A program made the translations under genes and the position numbers. From positions 1-6,611 of the forward strand of contig JAISBK010000182.1 in assembly GCA_031266255.1 (NCBI GenBank): a stretch of DNA of 6,611 bases. Direction: 5' to 3'. This document shows positions 1 through 6,285 of this stretch, piece by piece. Numbering within the stretch: position 1 is the stretch's first letter; every line of letters begins with the position of its first letter. This stretch comes from Treponema sp. (GTDB lineage: Bacteria > Spirochaetota > Spirochaetia > Treponematales > Breznakiellaceae). Below the pieces are notes generated by a model. That model was not told the DNA's origin and did no database searches. It saw only the letters and a program-made list of their open reading frames with translations.

Positions 1-131
1 TGAGGAGAGGGTTGCGTTTTTCAAAGACGGAACAGATGCATAAGATTGTTGTTGCCCTGGCTATTAATATCTGGTTTTTTGGGAGAGTAGGTTTAATACA
101 ATGATTTTAGAACATTACCGGAAAATTTACC
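1..131. other. Upstream stretch without a confident gene; short leader-like frame
   Basis: No full gene is visible. In one + frame the window opens with 13 sense codons and a stop at 41-43, which could be the tail of a gene lying outside, but this is too short to judge. In the frame later used by the repeat protein, an ATG at 36 starts a 22-residue hydrophobic peptide (MHKIVVALAINIWFFGRV...) that ends at TGA 102-104, followed by a second stop, TAG 108-110. The peptide resembles a signal sequence and lies in the same frame as the downstream repeats. It may therefore be the broken start of that gene, but this is speculative. No convincing ribosome binding site precedes position 36. Confidence 0.3.
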
Positions 132-560
132 ATGAGCGGTGGAGAAGTCAGCGGCAATACCTCCACCCGTACTGTCGGTACCTGCGGTGGCGGGGTGGTG
201 GTGGTCAGCCAGGGAACCTTTACCATGAACGGCGGAGAAGTACACGGCAATAAGTCCAACGCCTACGGCGGTGGGGTGTTTGCCGGCACTAATGCAGTCT
301 TTATTATGAACGGCGGCGCAGTCAGCGGCAATTCCGTCACCGGTTCCAAAGAAGGCGGCGGGGTACACCTCAATAATGCAACCTTTACTATGAACGGCGG
401 CGTGATCAGCGGCAATGACGCTGGTGGTGGCGGTGGGGTATTTGTCTCTCTCTCTGGAACCTTCAATATGCACGGCGGAGAAGTGCGCGGTAATACCGCC
501 TCCAAAGGTGGCGGGGTGTATCTCGCGGGCACCAGCTTTACCATGAACGGTGGCGTTATT
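117..560 (+). repeat. Six degenerate tandem repeats of 75-93 bp in the beta-helix gene
   Basis: The most conserved DNA core reads close to ACCTTTACCATGAACGGCGG. It recurs with its ATG at 132, 225, 306, 390, 468 and 543. Spacings are 93, 81, 84, 78 and 75 bp, all multiples of three, so units can be gained or lost without a frameshift. The segment between cores is variable but usually carries a GGCGG-GGTG block encoding GGGV. Confidence 0.85.
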
Positions 561-701
561 TACGGTTCGGATGTAGGAGCCGGCCTGGCCAATACCGGAA
601 CGTCTAGCGGCGCGGCGATTTACAGAGCCGGCGGCTCAGTCACACCTGCCGATTTGGTTACGGATGTGAGGGAAACGACCATTGATATGAGGACCCCATA
701 A
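132..701 (+). CDS. Glycine-rich beta-helix repeat protein, 5'-truncated (possible pseudogene)
   Basis: The frame codes for 189 residues made almost entirely of six degenerate repeats. Each has the pattern M(N/S/H)GG.(V/I).GN, a variable stretch, GGGV, another variable stretch and (T/S)F(T/I/N). Units begin at residues 1, 32, 59, 87, 113 and 138. Such repeats are known from Pectate-lyase/polymorphic-outer-membrane-like beta-helix surface proteins and are abundant in termite-gut treponemes. A short non-repeat tail ends in DMRTP. The first ATG lies inside a repeat unit: codons 111-131 read NITGKFT, the normal lead-in to a unit, and a TAG at 108-110 closes the frame. There is no Shine-Dalgarno sequence and no signal peptide. 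The visible frame is therefore probably the remains of a longer exported protein. Function is unknown; cell-surface display would be the family expectation. No enzyme motif is visible. Confidence 0.6.
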   Translation: MSGGEVSGNTSTRTVGTCGGGVVVVSQGTFTMNGGEVHGNKSNAYGGGVFAGTNAVFIMNGGAVSGNSVTGSKEGGGVHLNNATFTMNGGVISGNDAGGGGGVFVSLSGTFNMHGGEVRGNTASKGGGVYLAGTSFTMNGGVIYGSDVGAGLANTGTSSGAAIYRAGGSVTPADLVTDVRETTIDMRTP

Positions 702-934
702 CCGTGGCAGTCCAGATTCAAGAGCGCGCACTCGGATACGAGTCGCTCCCACCCAGGTAAGAGAAGCCGGGAGAACGTATCTGTATTTTGATGAAGTAAT
801 GAATAGTACCCATAATAAAGCGTTACAGAGTCGGATGTTTTACAAAATCGTAAAACCCCAGGACATGGAATGGTTTAAAGAAGAAAATTCGACTGAGTGG
901 TACCTCTTTCGTCCTAAAGGCGGGTAAGACCCCA
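702..934 (+). other. Gap with a coding-like tail ending at 927, gene not identified
   Basis: A frame without stops runs from 691 to TAA 925-927. Its second half reads like real protein (VREAGRTYLYFDEV from 757, then MNSTHNKALQSRMF, then YKIVKPQDMEWF, then KEENSTEWYLFRPKGG). The only ATG starts are 799 (42 residues) and 835 (30 residues), and neither has a ribosome binding site. It could be the C-terminal remnant of a decayed gene or a very small gene. I do not recognise the family. A small hairpin (GCG-C-ACTCG, loop GATA, CGAGT-CGC) lies at 726-746 and has no T tract after it. Confidence 0.3.
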
Positions 935-963
935 TTGATTATTCTTGCATTTTTCTCTATACA
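935..963 (+). promoter_or_regulatory. Sigma-70-type promoter of the transport operon
   Basis: The -35 box TTGATT at 935-940 and the -10 box TATACA at 958-963 each match four of six consensus bases and are separated by exactly 17 bp. Transcription would start near 970, giving a leader of about 27 nt that contains the ribosome binding site. That is too short for a riboswitch. Prediction by eye only. Confidence 0.5.
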
Positions 964-981
964 AGGGAAGAACCATTATTT

Positions 982-988
982 AAGGAGG
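982..988 (+). promoter_or_regulatory. Strong ribosome binding site of the binding-protein gene
   Basis: AAGGAGG lies 8 nt before the ATG at 997 and is a near-perfect Shine-Dalgarno sequence. It settles that start and predicts high expression of the binding protein. Confidence 0.85.
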
Positions 989-996
989 AAAAAATA

Positions 997-2112
997 ATGA
1001 AAAAACGGGTAAAACCATGGGCAGTGTTGTGTCTGGCTTTAGGAATTAGCGTCTGTGCGTTTGCAGGAGGCAACCGGGATAAAGGACCTGCCACATCAGG
1101 GCAATCCGCGGGCACGACGGATACCCTTAAGGTGGGGTTTGTGTATATCGGCGCCATTAACGACGAAGGGTATACCCAGGCCCATGACAAGGGACGTTTG
1201 GCTATTGAGGCCTTGGGGATTAAGACCGCCTATATTGAAAATGTGGCGGAAAACGCGGACTGCGAGAAGGCCATCCGGGACTTAATCGATCAGGGCTGTA
1301 ATGTGATTTACACCAACAGCTTTGGCTTCATGGATTGGACGATAAAAGTCGCGGCGGACAACCCTTCGGTCTATTTCGGCCACTGTTCGGGGTATAAGCG
1401 TGCCGACAATGTATCCACCTTTTTCGGCAAAATATACCAGGCCCGGTATCTTTCAGGCATTGCCGCGGGCCTCAAAACCACGGCAAACCATATCGGCTAT
1501 GTGGCTGCCATGCCCATACCCGAGGTTATCCGGGGGATTAACGCCTTTACCCTGGGGGTTCAGTCGGTCAACCCGGATGCCAGCGTGGAGGTAATCTGGA
1601 CCAATACCTGGTACGATCCCAGCGTTGAAAAGCAAGCCGCCTTGGAGCTTTTAAACAAGGGTTGTGATGTCATAGCCCAGCACCAAGATACAACGGCGCC
1701 TCAGATTGCCGCTCAGGAACGGGGAGCTTTTGCGGTGGGTTATAATGTACCTACTGCCAGCGCTGCCCCGCGGGCATACCTGACTGCTCCCTTATTCCAT
1801 TGGGAGGTCTTTTATGTGGATGATGTGAAAAGCATCCAGGCCGGAACCTGGAAGTCCCGGGCATACTGGGAAGGGTTTAGCAATGGAACCGTAAGTTTGG
1901 ATGCCCTCACCGGGAACAATGCACCGGAAACCGCGGCAAAAATAGCCGAAGTCCAGACCCAGATTACCGCAGGAACCTTTGATCCCTTTACTGGTCCTTT
2001 GACCGATCAGGGCGGTACGGTTAAGGTTGCTTCCGGGGTAACCATGAGTGAGGATGAAATCTGGAACATGAACTGGTTTGTCCAGGGGGTAATCGGAACC
2101 ATTCCGCAGTAA
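997..2112 (+). CDS. BMP-family ABC transporter substrate-binding protein (purine/nucleoside type)
   Basis: The 371-residue product is the exported ligand-capture subunit of an ABC importer in the basic membrane protein (PnrA/TmpC-like) family, with a type I periplasmic-binding fold. Residues 1-23 form a signal peptide: MKKRVK, then a hydrophobic core, then AFA before GGNRDKG. The mature domain starts at about residue 45 with KVGFVYIGAINDEGYTQAHD, the typical first strand and ligand loop. Other subfamily blocks follow: TNSFGFMD, YFGHCSGYK, IYQARYLSGIAAG, IPEVIRGINAFTLG, TNTWYDPSVEK and IAQHQDTTAPQ. From memory these blocks mark the BMP branch that includes a Brucella protein crystallised with adenine, so a purine base or nucleoside is the likely ligand (inference). 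There is a cysteine at residue 20, but its context (GISVC) is a poor lipobox, so cleavage by signal peptidase I after Ala23 is as likely as lipidation. It is the first gene of the operon. The start is fixed by a strong ribosome binding site. Confidence 0.95.
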   Translation: MKKRVKPWAVLCLALGISVCAFAGGNRDKGPATSGQSAGTTDTLKVGFVYIGAINDEGYTQAHDKGRLAIEALGIKTAYIENVAENADCEKAIRDLIDQGCNVIYTNSFGFMDWTIKVAADNPSVYFGHCSGYKRADNVSTFFGKIYQARYLSGIAAGLKTTANHIGYVAAMPIPEVIRGINAFTLGVQSVNPDASVEVIWTNTWYDPSVEKQAALELLNKGCDVIAQHQDTTAPQIAAQERGAFAVGYNVPTASAAPRAYLTAPLFHWEVFYVDDVKSIQAGTWKSRAYWEGFSNGTVSLDALTGNNAPETAAKIAEVQTQITAGTFDPFTGPLTDQGGTVKVASGVTMSEDEIWNMNWFVQGVIGTIPQ

Positions 2113-2138
2113 CCGCGGATTATGCACCTATCCTAAGC

Positions 2139-2179
2139 CAGGGTTTATGATGAGAACACGAACCTCATCTTAGACCCTG
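2139..2179 (+). promoter_or_regulatory. Long intercistronic hairpin after the binding-protein gene
   Basis: Positions 2139-2154 pair with 2164-2179 over 16 positions: CAGGGT with ACCCTG on the outside and GATGAG with CTCATC on the inside. One T-T mismatch and one G-U pair lie between them, and the loop is 9 nt (AACACGAAC). No T tract follows, so it is not a classic terminator. It lies 26 nt after the binding-protein stop and before the ATPase gene. A likely role is protection of the upstream message from 3' decay or partial attenuation, giving excess binding protein over membrane parts (inference from analogous binding-protein operons). Confidence 0.7.
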
Positions 2180-2189
2180 ACTCGAGGGT
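2174..2189 (+). promoter_or_regulatory. Competing small hairpin before the ATPase ribosome binding site
   Basis: ACCCT at 2174-2178 can pair with AGGGT at 2185-2189 around a 6-nt loop. The same ACCCT is the outer 3' arm of the large hairpin at 2139-2179, so the two folds exclude each other in the outer stem. The stem is only 5 bp and much weaker than the large hairpin, so a switching role is uncertain. Confidence 0.3.
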
Positions 2190-2213
2190 ATTGAAAAGGA
2201 AGTATTGAGAAAA

Positions 2214-3812
2214 ATGTCCAAGCCCTATGTGGAGATGTGTCATATTTCCAAACGATTTGGATCCGTGCAGGCCAATGATGATGTAGGCATAACCGTAGAC
2301 CGGGGTGAAATCCTGGCCATCTTAGGGGAAAACGGTTCAGGGAAGAGCACCCTGGTGAATATGCTCTCCGGGATTTATGTCCCGGACTCAGGCTCAATCA
2401 TGATTGACGGGCAGAAACGGTTTTTCAAATCCCCCAAGGACGCCATTGCCGCAGGAGTAGGCATGGTACATCAGCATTTTAAGCTCATACCGGTGATGAA
2501 TGCCTGGGAGAATATCAGCCTGGGGGAGAAAAGAGGGGATGCTCGATCCAGTGGAACCCCCTTTTTACAGAAAAAGAAAATCATTGAAAAAATCAAAGCC
2601 CTGGAAAAACGCTTCGGCCTGAGTATCCTGCCTACGAAAAAGATCTACGATATGTCGGTCAGTGAAAAACAGACTGTGGAGATTCTCAAGGTACTCTACC
2701 GGGGAGCCTCGGTGCTGATTCTGGATGAACCTACCGCGGTGCTGACGCCCCAGGAAACTACCCAGCTCTTTGCCATGATGCGAACCATGAAAGCAGCGGG
2801 CTGTGCGATCATCATCATTACCCATAAGCTTCAGGAGGTTATGGAAATCAGCGACCGGGTAACAGTGCTGCGTAAGGGCAAATACCTAGGTACGGTGTAT
2901 ACCAAGAACACCACTCCCCGGGAGTTAACCGAACTGATGGTGGGCAGTAGTATTTCCCTTGAGATACACCGGGAAAAGCCCCTTTCTCAGGAAAGCCCCA
3001 TGCTTGAGGTCCGTTCCCTGAGTTTGCGAGATTCCCAAGGGGTCACGATCATTGACGCCATGTCCTTTGAGGTTTTCGGCGGGGAAATCCTCGGTATTGC
3101 CGGTATCGCGGGGAGCGGGCAAAAGGAGTTATGTGAGATCATCACCGGACTGCGGCGTCCTGATTCCGGCTCAATCCAGTTTCTTGGGGAAAACCTGCGG
3201 GGCCTTTCCCCTCGAGGTATCAAGAACAAGGGGATCCGTCTGAGTTTTATCCCCGAAGACCGGCTTGGTATGGGGCTTGTGGCAGGGATGAGCATTACCG
3301 ATAATATCCTCTTGACTTCCTACGACAGCACCCAAGGCCCCCTGATTGATCGGCTCAAAGGCCGGAAACAGGCTGAAACCATTGTCCAGCGCTATGCGAT
3401 TGCCACCCCTTCGGTACAGCATATCGTCAAAAAACTATCCGGCGGGAATATCCAGAAAGTCCTTTTGGGCAGGGAACTAGAACGAGCGCCCAAGCTCCTG
3501 ATTACCGCGTATCCGGTACGGGGCCTTGATATAGGGGCTTCCTACAGTATTTATGATATGCTCAATGCCCAGAAAAAGCGGGGAGTGGGGGTGATCTTTA
3601 TCGGTGAAGATTTGGATGTGCTGCAGGAACTCTGTGATCGTATTATGGTTATCCACCGAGGAGCGGTGATGGATATCCTCTATCCTCATGGTGGTTTAGA
3701 CCAATCTGTGGGAAAACAGGGGAAATCAGGGGTTTCCAAAGAAGACATTGGACTTTTAATGCTTGGGCATAAATCGGACCTATATGATGCTGCGAATAAT
3801 AACCCGACCTGA
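2214..3812 (+). CDS. ABC transporter ATP-binding protein, two fused ATPase domains (BMP/nucleoside importer)
   Basis: This 532-residue cytoplasmic subunit hydrolyses ATP to drive import through the two permeases that follow. Its domain plan is that of the YufO/RbsA-type double ATPases. Domain 1 (about 1-245) has an intact Walker A GENGSGKST (38-46), Q-loop Gln87, Walker B VLILDEP (167-173, Glu172) and switch His204, but a degenerate signature MSVSEKQ (147-153). Domain 2 (about 262-510) has the good signature LSGGN (408-412). Its Walker A is degenerate (GIAGSGQKE, 297-305, no Lys-Ser/Thr), its Walker B lacks the catalytic pair (LLITAYP, 428-434), and GED replaces the switch histidine. One composite site is thus competent and one is not, as is usual in this family. 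The ATG at 2214 is chosen; a TTG at 2205 adds three residues. The site AAGGAAG at 2196-2202 is rather far from the first and close to the second, so the start is not certain. The 3' end overlaps the next gene by 29 nt. Confidence 0.95.
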   Translation: MSKPYVEMCHISKRFGSVQANDDVGITVDRGEILAILGENGSGKSTLVNMLSGIYVPDSGSIMIDGQKRFFKSPKDAIAAGVGMVHQHFKLIPVMNAWENISLGEKRGDARSSGTPFLQKKKIIEKIKALEKRFGLSILPTKKIYDMSVSEKQTVEILKVLYRGASVLILDEPTAVLTPQETTQLFAMMRTMKAAGCAIIIITHKLQEVMEISDRVTVLRKGKYLGTVYTKNTTPRELTELMVGSSISLEIHREKPLSQESPMLEVRSLSLRDSQGVTIIDAMSFEVFGGEILGIAGIAGSGQKELCEIITGLRRPDSGSIQFLGENLRGLSPRGIKNKGIRLSFIPEDRLGMGLVAGMSITDNILLTSYDSTQGPLIDRLKGRKQAETIVQRYAIATPSVQHIVKKLSGGNIQKVLLGRELERAPKLLITAYPVRGLDIGASYSIYDMLNAQKKRGVGVIFIGEDLDVLQELCDRIMVIHRGAVMDILYPHGGLDQSVGKQGKSGVSKEDIGLLMLGHKSDLYDAANNNPT

Positions 3813-4842
3813 GACTTCGGCCCTCAGGGAACCGATTTTACGCGTTGCCGCGGCTCTAGCGGCGCTCCTGGCATCCGCGCTTATCATGGCCTGTATGGGC
3901 TATAATCCCCTGGAAATATACGGCAAAATCCTGGCAGGCTCCCTGGGTTCCGCCTACCGGTTCAAGGAAACCGTGCATAAGGCCATTCCCTTGGCAACCT
4001 TGTCTTTGGGTATCGCCATTGCGTTCCGTATGAAGTTTTGGAATATCGGGGCTGAAGGGCAGTTTTACTTGGGCGCTTATGGCGCTTCCCTGGTAGCCTT
4101 TGCGTTTCCGGCACTGCCGGCGTTGCTGCTGCTCCCCCTGATGTTCCTCAGCTCTTTGGTATTCGGCGGGTTCTGGGCCTTGATCCCGGGGGTATTGAAG
4201 GCCCGGTTTTCTACCAGTGAAACCCTCGTTACCCTGATGTTGAATTACGTGGCTGCCAAATGGATTTCCTATTTGCAATACGGCCCGTGGAAAGACCCCC
4301 AGGCCAATGGTTTTCCTAAGATAGCTCCCTTCAATGAGAATGGGGTACTCCCTTCGGTATTGGGTATCCATGCAGGGTGGATCATCACCTTGGGCCTTGC
4401 CGCGCTGGTCTACGGTATCATCAAACGAACCAAGCTGGGCTTTGAAATTGATGTACTCGGTGAAAGTGAGGCCACTGCCCGGTATGCAGGGATGCCGGTG
4501 CTGCGAACCATGATTATTGCCATTATGTTGAGCGGCGGGCTTTGCGGGATTGCCGGGATGATGCAGGCTTCTGCGGTGGAGCGCTCCCTTTCGGAACAGC
4601 TTTCAGGAGGCTTGGGTTTTACCGCGGTGATTACTTCCTGGCTTGCCCGGCTGAGTCCGCCGGGGATCCTGGTGGTTTCTTTCTTGTTTTCCCTGCTCAT
4701 CCAGGGGGGGAATTTTCTGCAAAGTTCTCTGCAAATTCCTGCATCTATTTCCCTGGTCTTACAGGGGATCATTATTTTCTTTGTGCTGGGAAGTGAATTT
4801 TTTATCCGTTACCGGTTTGTCTGGACACGGCCAGCAGCATAA
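3784..4842 (+). CDS. ABC transporter permease 1 (BPD_transp_2, YufP-like)
   Basis: The product is a 352-residue inner-membrane channel subunit of the purine/nucleoside importer. After a short basic N terminus there is a membrane segment at about residues 18-38. A series of hydrophobic helices follows, including AIPLATLSLGIAIAF, the long stretch after FWNIGAEGQ, WIITLGLAALVYGII, MIIAIMLSGGLCGIAGMM, and a final ISLVLQGIIIFFVLG. The FWNIGAEGQ block at 85-93 is the hallmark of the BPD_transp_2 permeases that partner BMP proteins. The loop GFEIDVLGESEATARYAG is the typical cytoplasmic coupling region facing the ATPase. Two adjacent ATGs (3784 and 3787) lie inside the end of the ATPase gene, so translation is probably coupled. 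An upstream in-frame ATG at 3763 would add seven residues, and neither site has a clear ribosome binding site. It is slightly longer than its partner permease, as is usual for this pair. Confidence 0.95.
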   Translation: MMLRIITRPETSALREPILRVAAALAALLASALIMACMGYNPLEIYGKILAGSLGSAYRFKETVHKAIPLATLSLGIAIAFRMKFWNIGAEGQFYLGAYGASLVAFAFPALPALLLLPLMFLSSLVFGGFWALIPGVLKARFSTSETLVTLMLNYVAAKWISYLQYGPWKDPQANGFPKIAPFNENGVLPSVLGIHAGWIITLGLAALVYGIIKRTKLGFEIDVLGESEATARYAGMPVLRTMIIAIMLSGGLCGIAGMMQASAVERSLSEQLSGGLGFTAVITSWLARLSPPGILVVSFLFSLLIQGGNFLQSSLQIPASISLVLQGIIIFFVLGSEFFIRYRFVWTRPAA

Positions 4843-4856
4843 AGCGCTTAGGTCAT

Positions 4857-4866
4857 AAGGGAGGTG
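4857..4866 (+). promoter_or_regulatory. Strong ribosome binding site of permease 2
   Basis: AAGGGAGGTG ends 5 nt before the ATG at 4872. It fixes that start and gives this gene its own ribosome entry site in the 29-nt gap after permease 1. Confidence 0.8.
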
Positions 4867-4871
4867 TTGTT

Positions 4872-5840
4872 ATGCAAGCTTTTGTTGACGGGCTGGCCCT
4901 GTTTCTGCAAACCGCAGTACAGATGGGGACCCATATCCTGTTTGCTGTCCTTGGGGGAATCGTATGCGAGAAAGTAGGCAACCTGAACCTGGGCATCGAA
5001 GGGATGATGCTCCTGGGTGCATCCGTAGGCTACTCCGCAGCCTTGGGAACCGGAAACCCTGGGGCAGCCATAGCCGCAGCAGGGCTTGCCGGGGCTTCCG
5101 GTGCGTGCATCTACGCTTTGATTACCGTTACCTTTCGGGGCAATCAGGTAGTTACCGGGTTGATTCTCACCATCTTTGGCACCGGGGTTTCCGGGTTTCT
5201 GGGGAAGAGCCTCTCAGGGAAACCGCTTCCCGAAACTATATCCCAGGCTTTTGCGCCGGTGTCCGTACCGTTCCTGCATAGACTGCCCCTCATCGGGAAA
5301 GTCTTCTTTGAACAAAGTCCCTACATACTGGCAGGCATGGTTCTCGCGCTGCTGCTGTATCTTTATTTTCAGTATACCCGACTGGGCCTGAACGCCCGAG
5401 CAGTAGGAGAAAATCCCGGGGTCGCGGATGCTTCCGGTATCCCGGTGAGCTGGTACAAGTACCTGCATATTGTGGCAGGAGGTTTCTTATGCGGTCTTGG
5501 GGGCGCTTATTTATCCCTGGTTTTTGTACCCCGCTGGCAGGAAAACATTACCGCCGGCGCAGGTTGGATCGCCGTTGCCCTGGTTATTTTCAGCACCTGG
5601 AATCCTTTGAAAGGAATCTTTGCCGCGTATCTCTTTGGCGCGCTTAAAGGGGTTGGTTTCAAGTTTCAGAACAGTAACCTGCTGTTTTTCGGGAAGAAAC
5701 TGATCTTTTACCCGCAATTACTGGATATGGTGCCCTATCTGGCCACCATCGTGATGCTGTTGGTGATTACCCGAAGAAAGAAGAAAGAGTACCAGAGTCC
5801 AGCAGGGCTTGGGCAGCCCTATTTCCGGGAGGAACGGTAA
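4872..5840 (+). CDS. ABC transporter permease 2 (BPD_transp_2, YufQ-like)
   Basis: This 322-residue protein is the second inner-membrane channel subunit and pairs with permease 1 to form the pathway. It shows the YufQ-type pattern: an N-terminal helix, then GGIVCEKVGNLNLGIEGMM with the conserved NLGIEG at 39-44. Further helices include AAIAAAGLAGASGACIYALI, the segment around YILAGMVLALLLYLYF, HIVAGGFLCGLGGAYLSLVF, and the C-terminal ATIVMLLVI. The coupling loop TRLGLNARAVGENPGVADA (about residues 170-190) is well preserved and corresponds to the GESEATARYAG loop of the partner. A basic tail starting RRKKKEYQ should lie in the cytoplasm, consistent with the positive-inside rule. It is the last gene of the operon. 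The ligand is not decided by this subunit alone. Purine base or nucleoside is inferred from the binding protein. Confidence 0.95.
   Translation: MQAFVDGLALFLQTAVQMGTHILFAVLGGIVCEKVGNLNLGIEGMMLLGASVGYSAALGTGNPGAAIAAAGLAGASGACIYALITVTFRGNQVVTGLILTIFGTGVSGFLGKSLSGKPLPETISQAFAPVSVPFLHRLPLIGKVFFEQSPYILAGMVLALLLYLYFQYTRLGLNARAVGENPGVADASGIPVSWYKYLHIVAGGFLCGLGGAYLSLVFVPRWQENITAGAGWIAVALVIFSTWNPLKGIFAAYLFGALKGVGFKFQNSNLLFFGKKLIFYPQLLDMVPYLATIVMLLVITRRKKKEYQSPAGLGQPYFREER
5804..5820 (+). terminator. Weak hairpin in the last codons of permease 2
   Basis: AGGGCT (5804-5809) and AGCCCT (5815-5820) form a perfect 6-bp GC-rich stem with loop TGGGC. Only ATTTCC follows, so it is not a good intrinsic terminator. 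It may stabilise the 3' end of the message or be a coding coincidence. No better terminator is visible in the 43-nt gap to the convergent toxin gene. Confidence 0.25.
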
Positions 5841-5883
5841 ATCTACCTGACGCGAGTTCACCAAAAAAAGGTTTGTATGAAGG

Positions 5884-6285
5884 TTATACCCAATTGAGAA
5901 TTTTCAAGCGTTCTATATGCATAAAATGCCTGGTATTATTGGTAACAAGCGGCAGATTATGGTTTATGCAATAGGCCGCGATCAATAGATCGTCATCTTC
6001 AATATTAAAACCTTTTTTCTGTAAGGTTAACCGTTCCGTTACCGCAATATCCAGAACATTTTTATCAATGACTCCAATGCCCTGATCCGCATAGATTCTT
6101 TGAAATATCTCCATTTTATTTTTTGATTTGTTTTTTTTCAGCCAGCACTGAATTTCAAAATATACCATAGGAGGTATAACAAATCTATTTTGTTTGTCCT
6201 TTTCTTCATTTATCTTTTGAACAATAACCGCATCGTTTTTGAGAAAATAAGATACAATGTTTGTATCAAGCGCGTAGGTTGTCAT
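5884..6285 (-). CDS. vapC: PIN-domain toxin of a type II toxin-antitoxin system (VapC-like)
   Basis: The 133-residue product has the length and motif order of VapC ribonucleases, metal-dependent nucleases that cut RNA (tRNA or rRNA in studied members) when free of antitoxin. Visible acidic residues are Asp7 in ALDTNIVS, Glu44 in VYFEIQ, and Asp98/Asp99 in EDDDLLIAA, where Asp99 fits the canonical position. The closing VTNNTRHF block (114-121) supplies the conserved TNN. All key residues are present, so it looks active. The start ATG overlaps the antitoxin stop in an ATGA (6282-6285), which couples its translation to the antitoxin. Its base composition is lower in GC than the transporter genes: hand-counted 60-nt lines give about 30-45%, against 68% for one permease line. 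It is also Lys/Asn-rich (KKNKSKNKM). Both points hint at horizontal arrival. Which RNA it cuts cannot be told from the sequence. Confidence 0.93.
   Translation of the reverse strand: MTTYALDTNIVSYFLKNDAVIVQKINEEKDKQNRFVIPPMVYFEIQCWLKKNKSKNKMEIFQRIYADQGIGVIDKNVLDIAVTERLTLQKKGFNIEDDDLLIAAYCINHNLPLVTNNTRHFMHIERLKILNWV
6251..6267 (-). repeat. Perfect 7-bp dyad in the start of the toxin gene
   Basis: GATACAA and TTGTATC flank a 3-nt centre. The dyad lies over codons 7-12 of the toxin (DTNIVS), which include the first active-site aspartate. It could form a small AT-rich RNA hairpin close to the toxin's start, or be a coding coincidence. Confidence 0.35.

Noticed and set aside
101..253. ATG at 101 with a GGGAGAG sequence some 13 nt before it
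   Set aside because: It leads into a different frame through the repeats, giving an Arg/Tyr-rich shadow peptide. The repeat frame is clearly the coding one.
263..544. Open frame on the minus strand, proline/threonine rich
   Set aside because: It is the antisense image of the glycine-rich repeats (GG. codons read backwards as Pro/Thr) and has no ribosome binding site.
838..855. TTTTAC/GTAAAA inverted repeat
   Set aside because: A short, purely AT-rich 6-bp stem inside a coding-like frame, with no linked signal; chance is likely.
928..996. Purine riboswitch before the transporter operon
   Set aside because: The predicted leader is only about 27 nt, and the wider region shows no recognisable aptamer core or expression-platform hairpin.
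3253..3640. Loss of Walker A, Walker B and switch residues in ATPase domain 2 as a sign of inactivation
   Set aside because: Degeneracy of the second domain, with a compensating good LSGGN signature there, is normal for double ATPases of this family.
3856..4371. 171-codon open frame on the minus strand within permease 1
   Set aside because: Low-complexity Gln/Arg-rich product opposite a clear membrane protein; a codon-usage shadow without its own start signals.
5841..5883. Seven-base A run (5863-5869) as a terminator for the toxin operon on the minus strand
   Set aside because: It gives a T tract on the minus strand, but no stable GC-rich stem precedes it. ACC/GGT around the run is only 3 bp.
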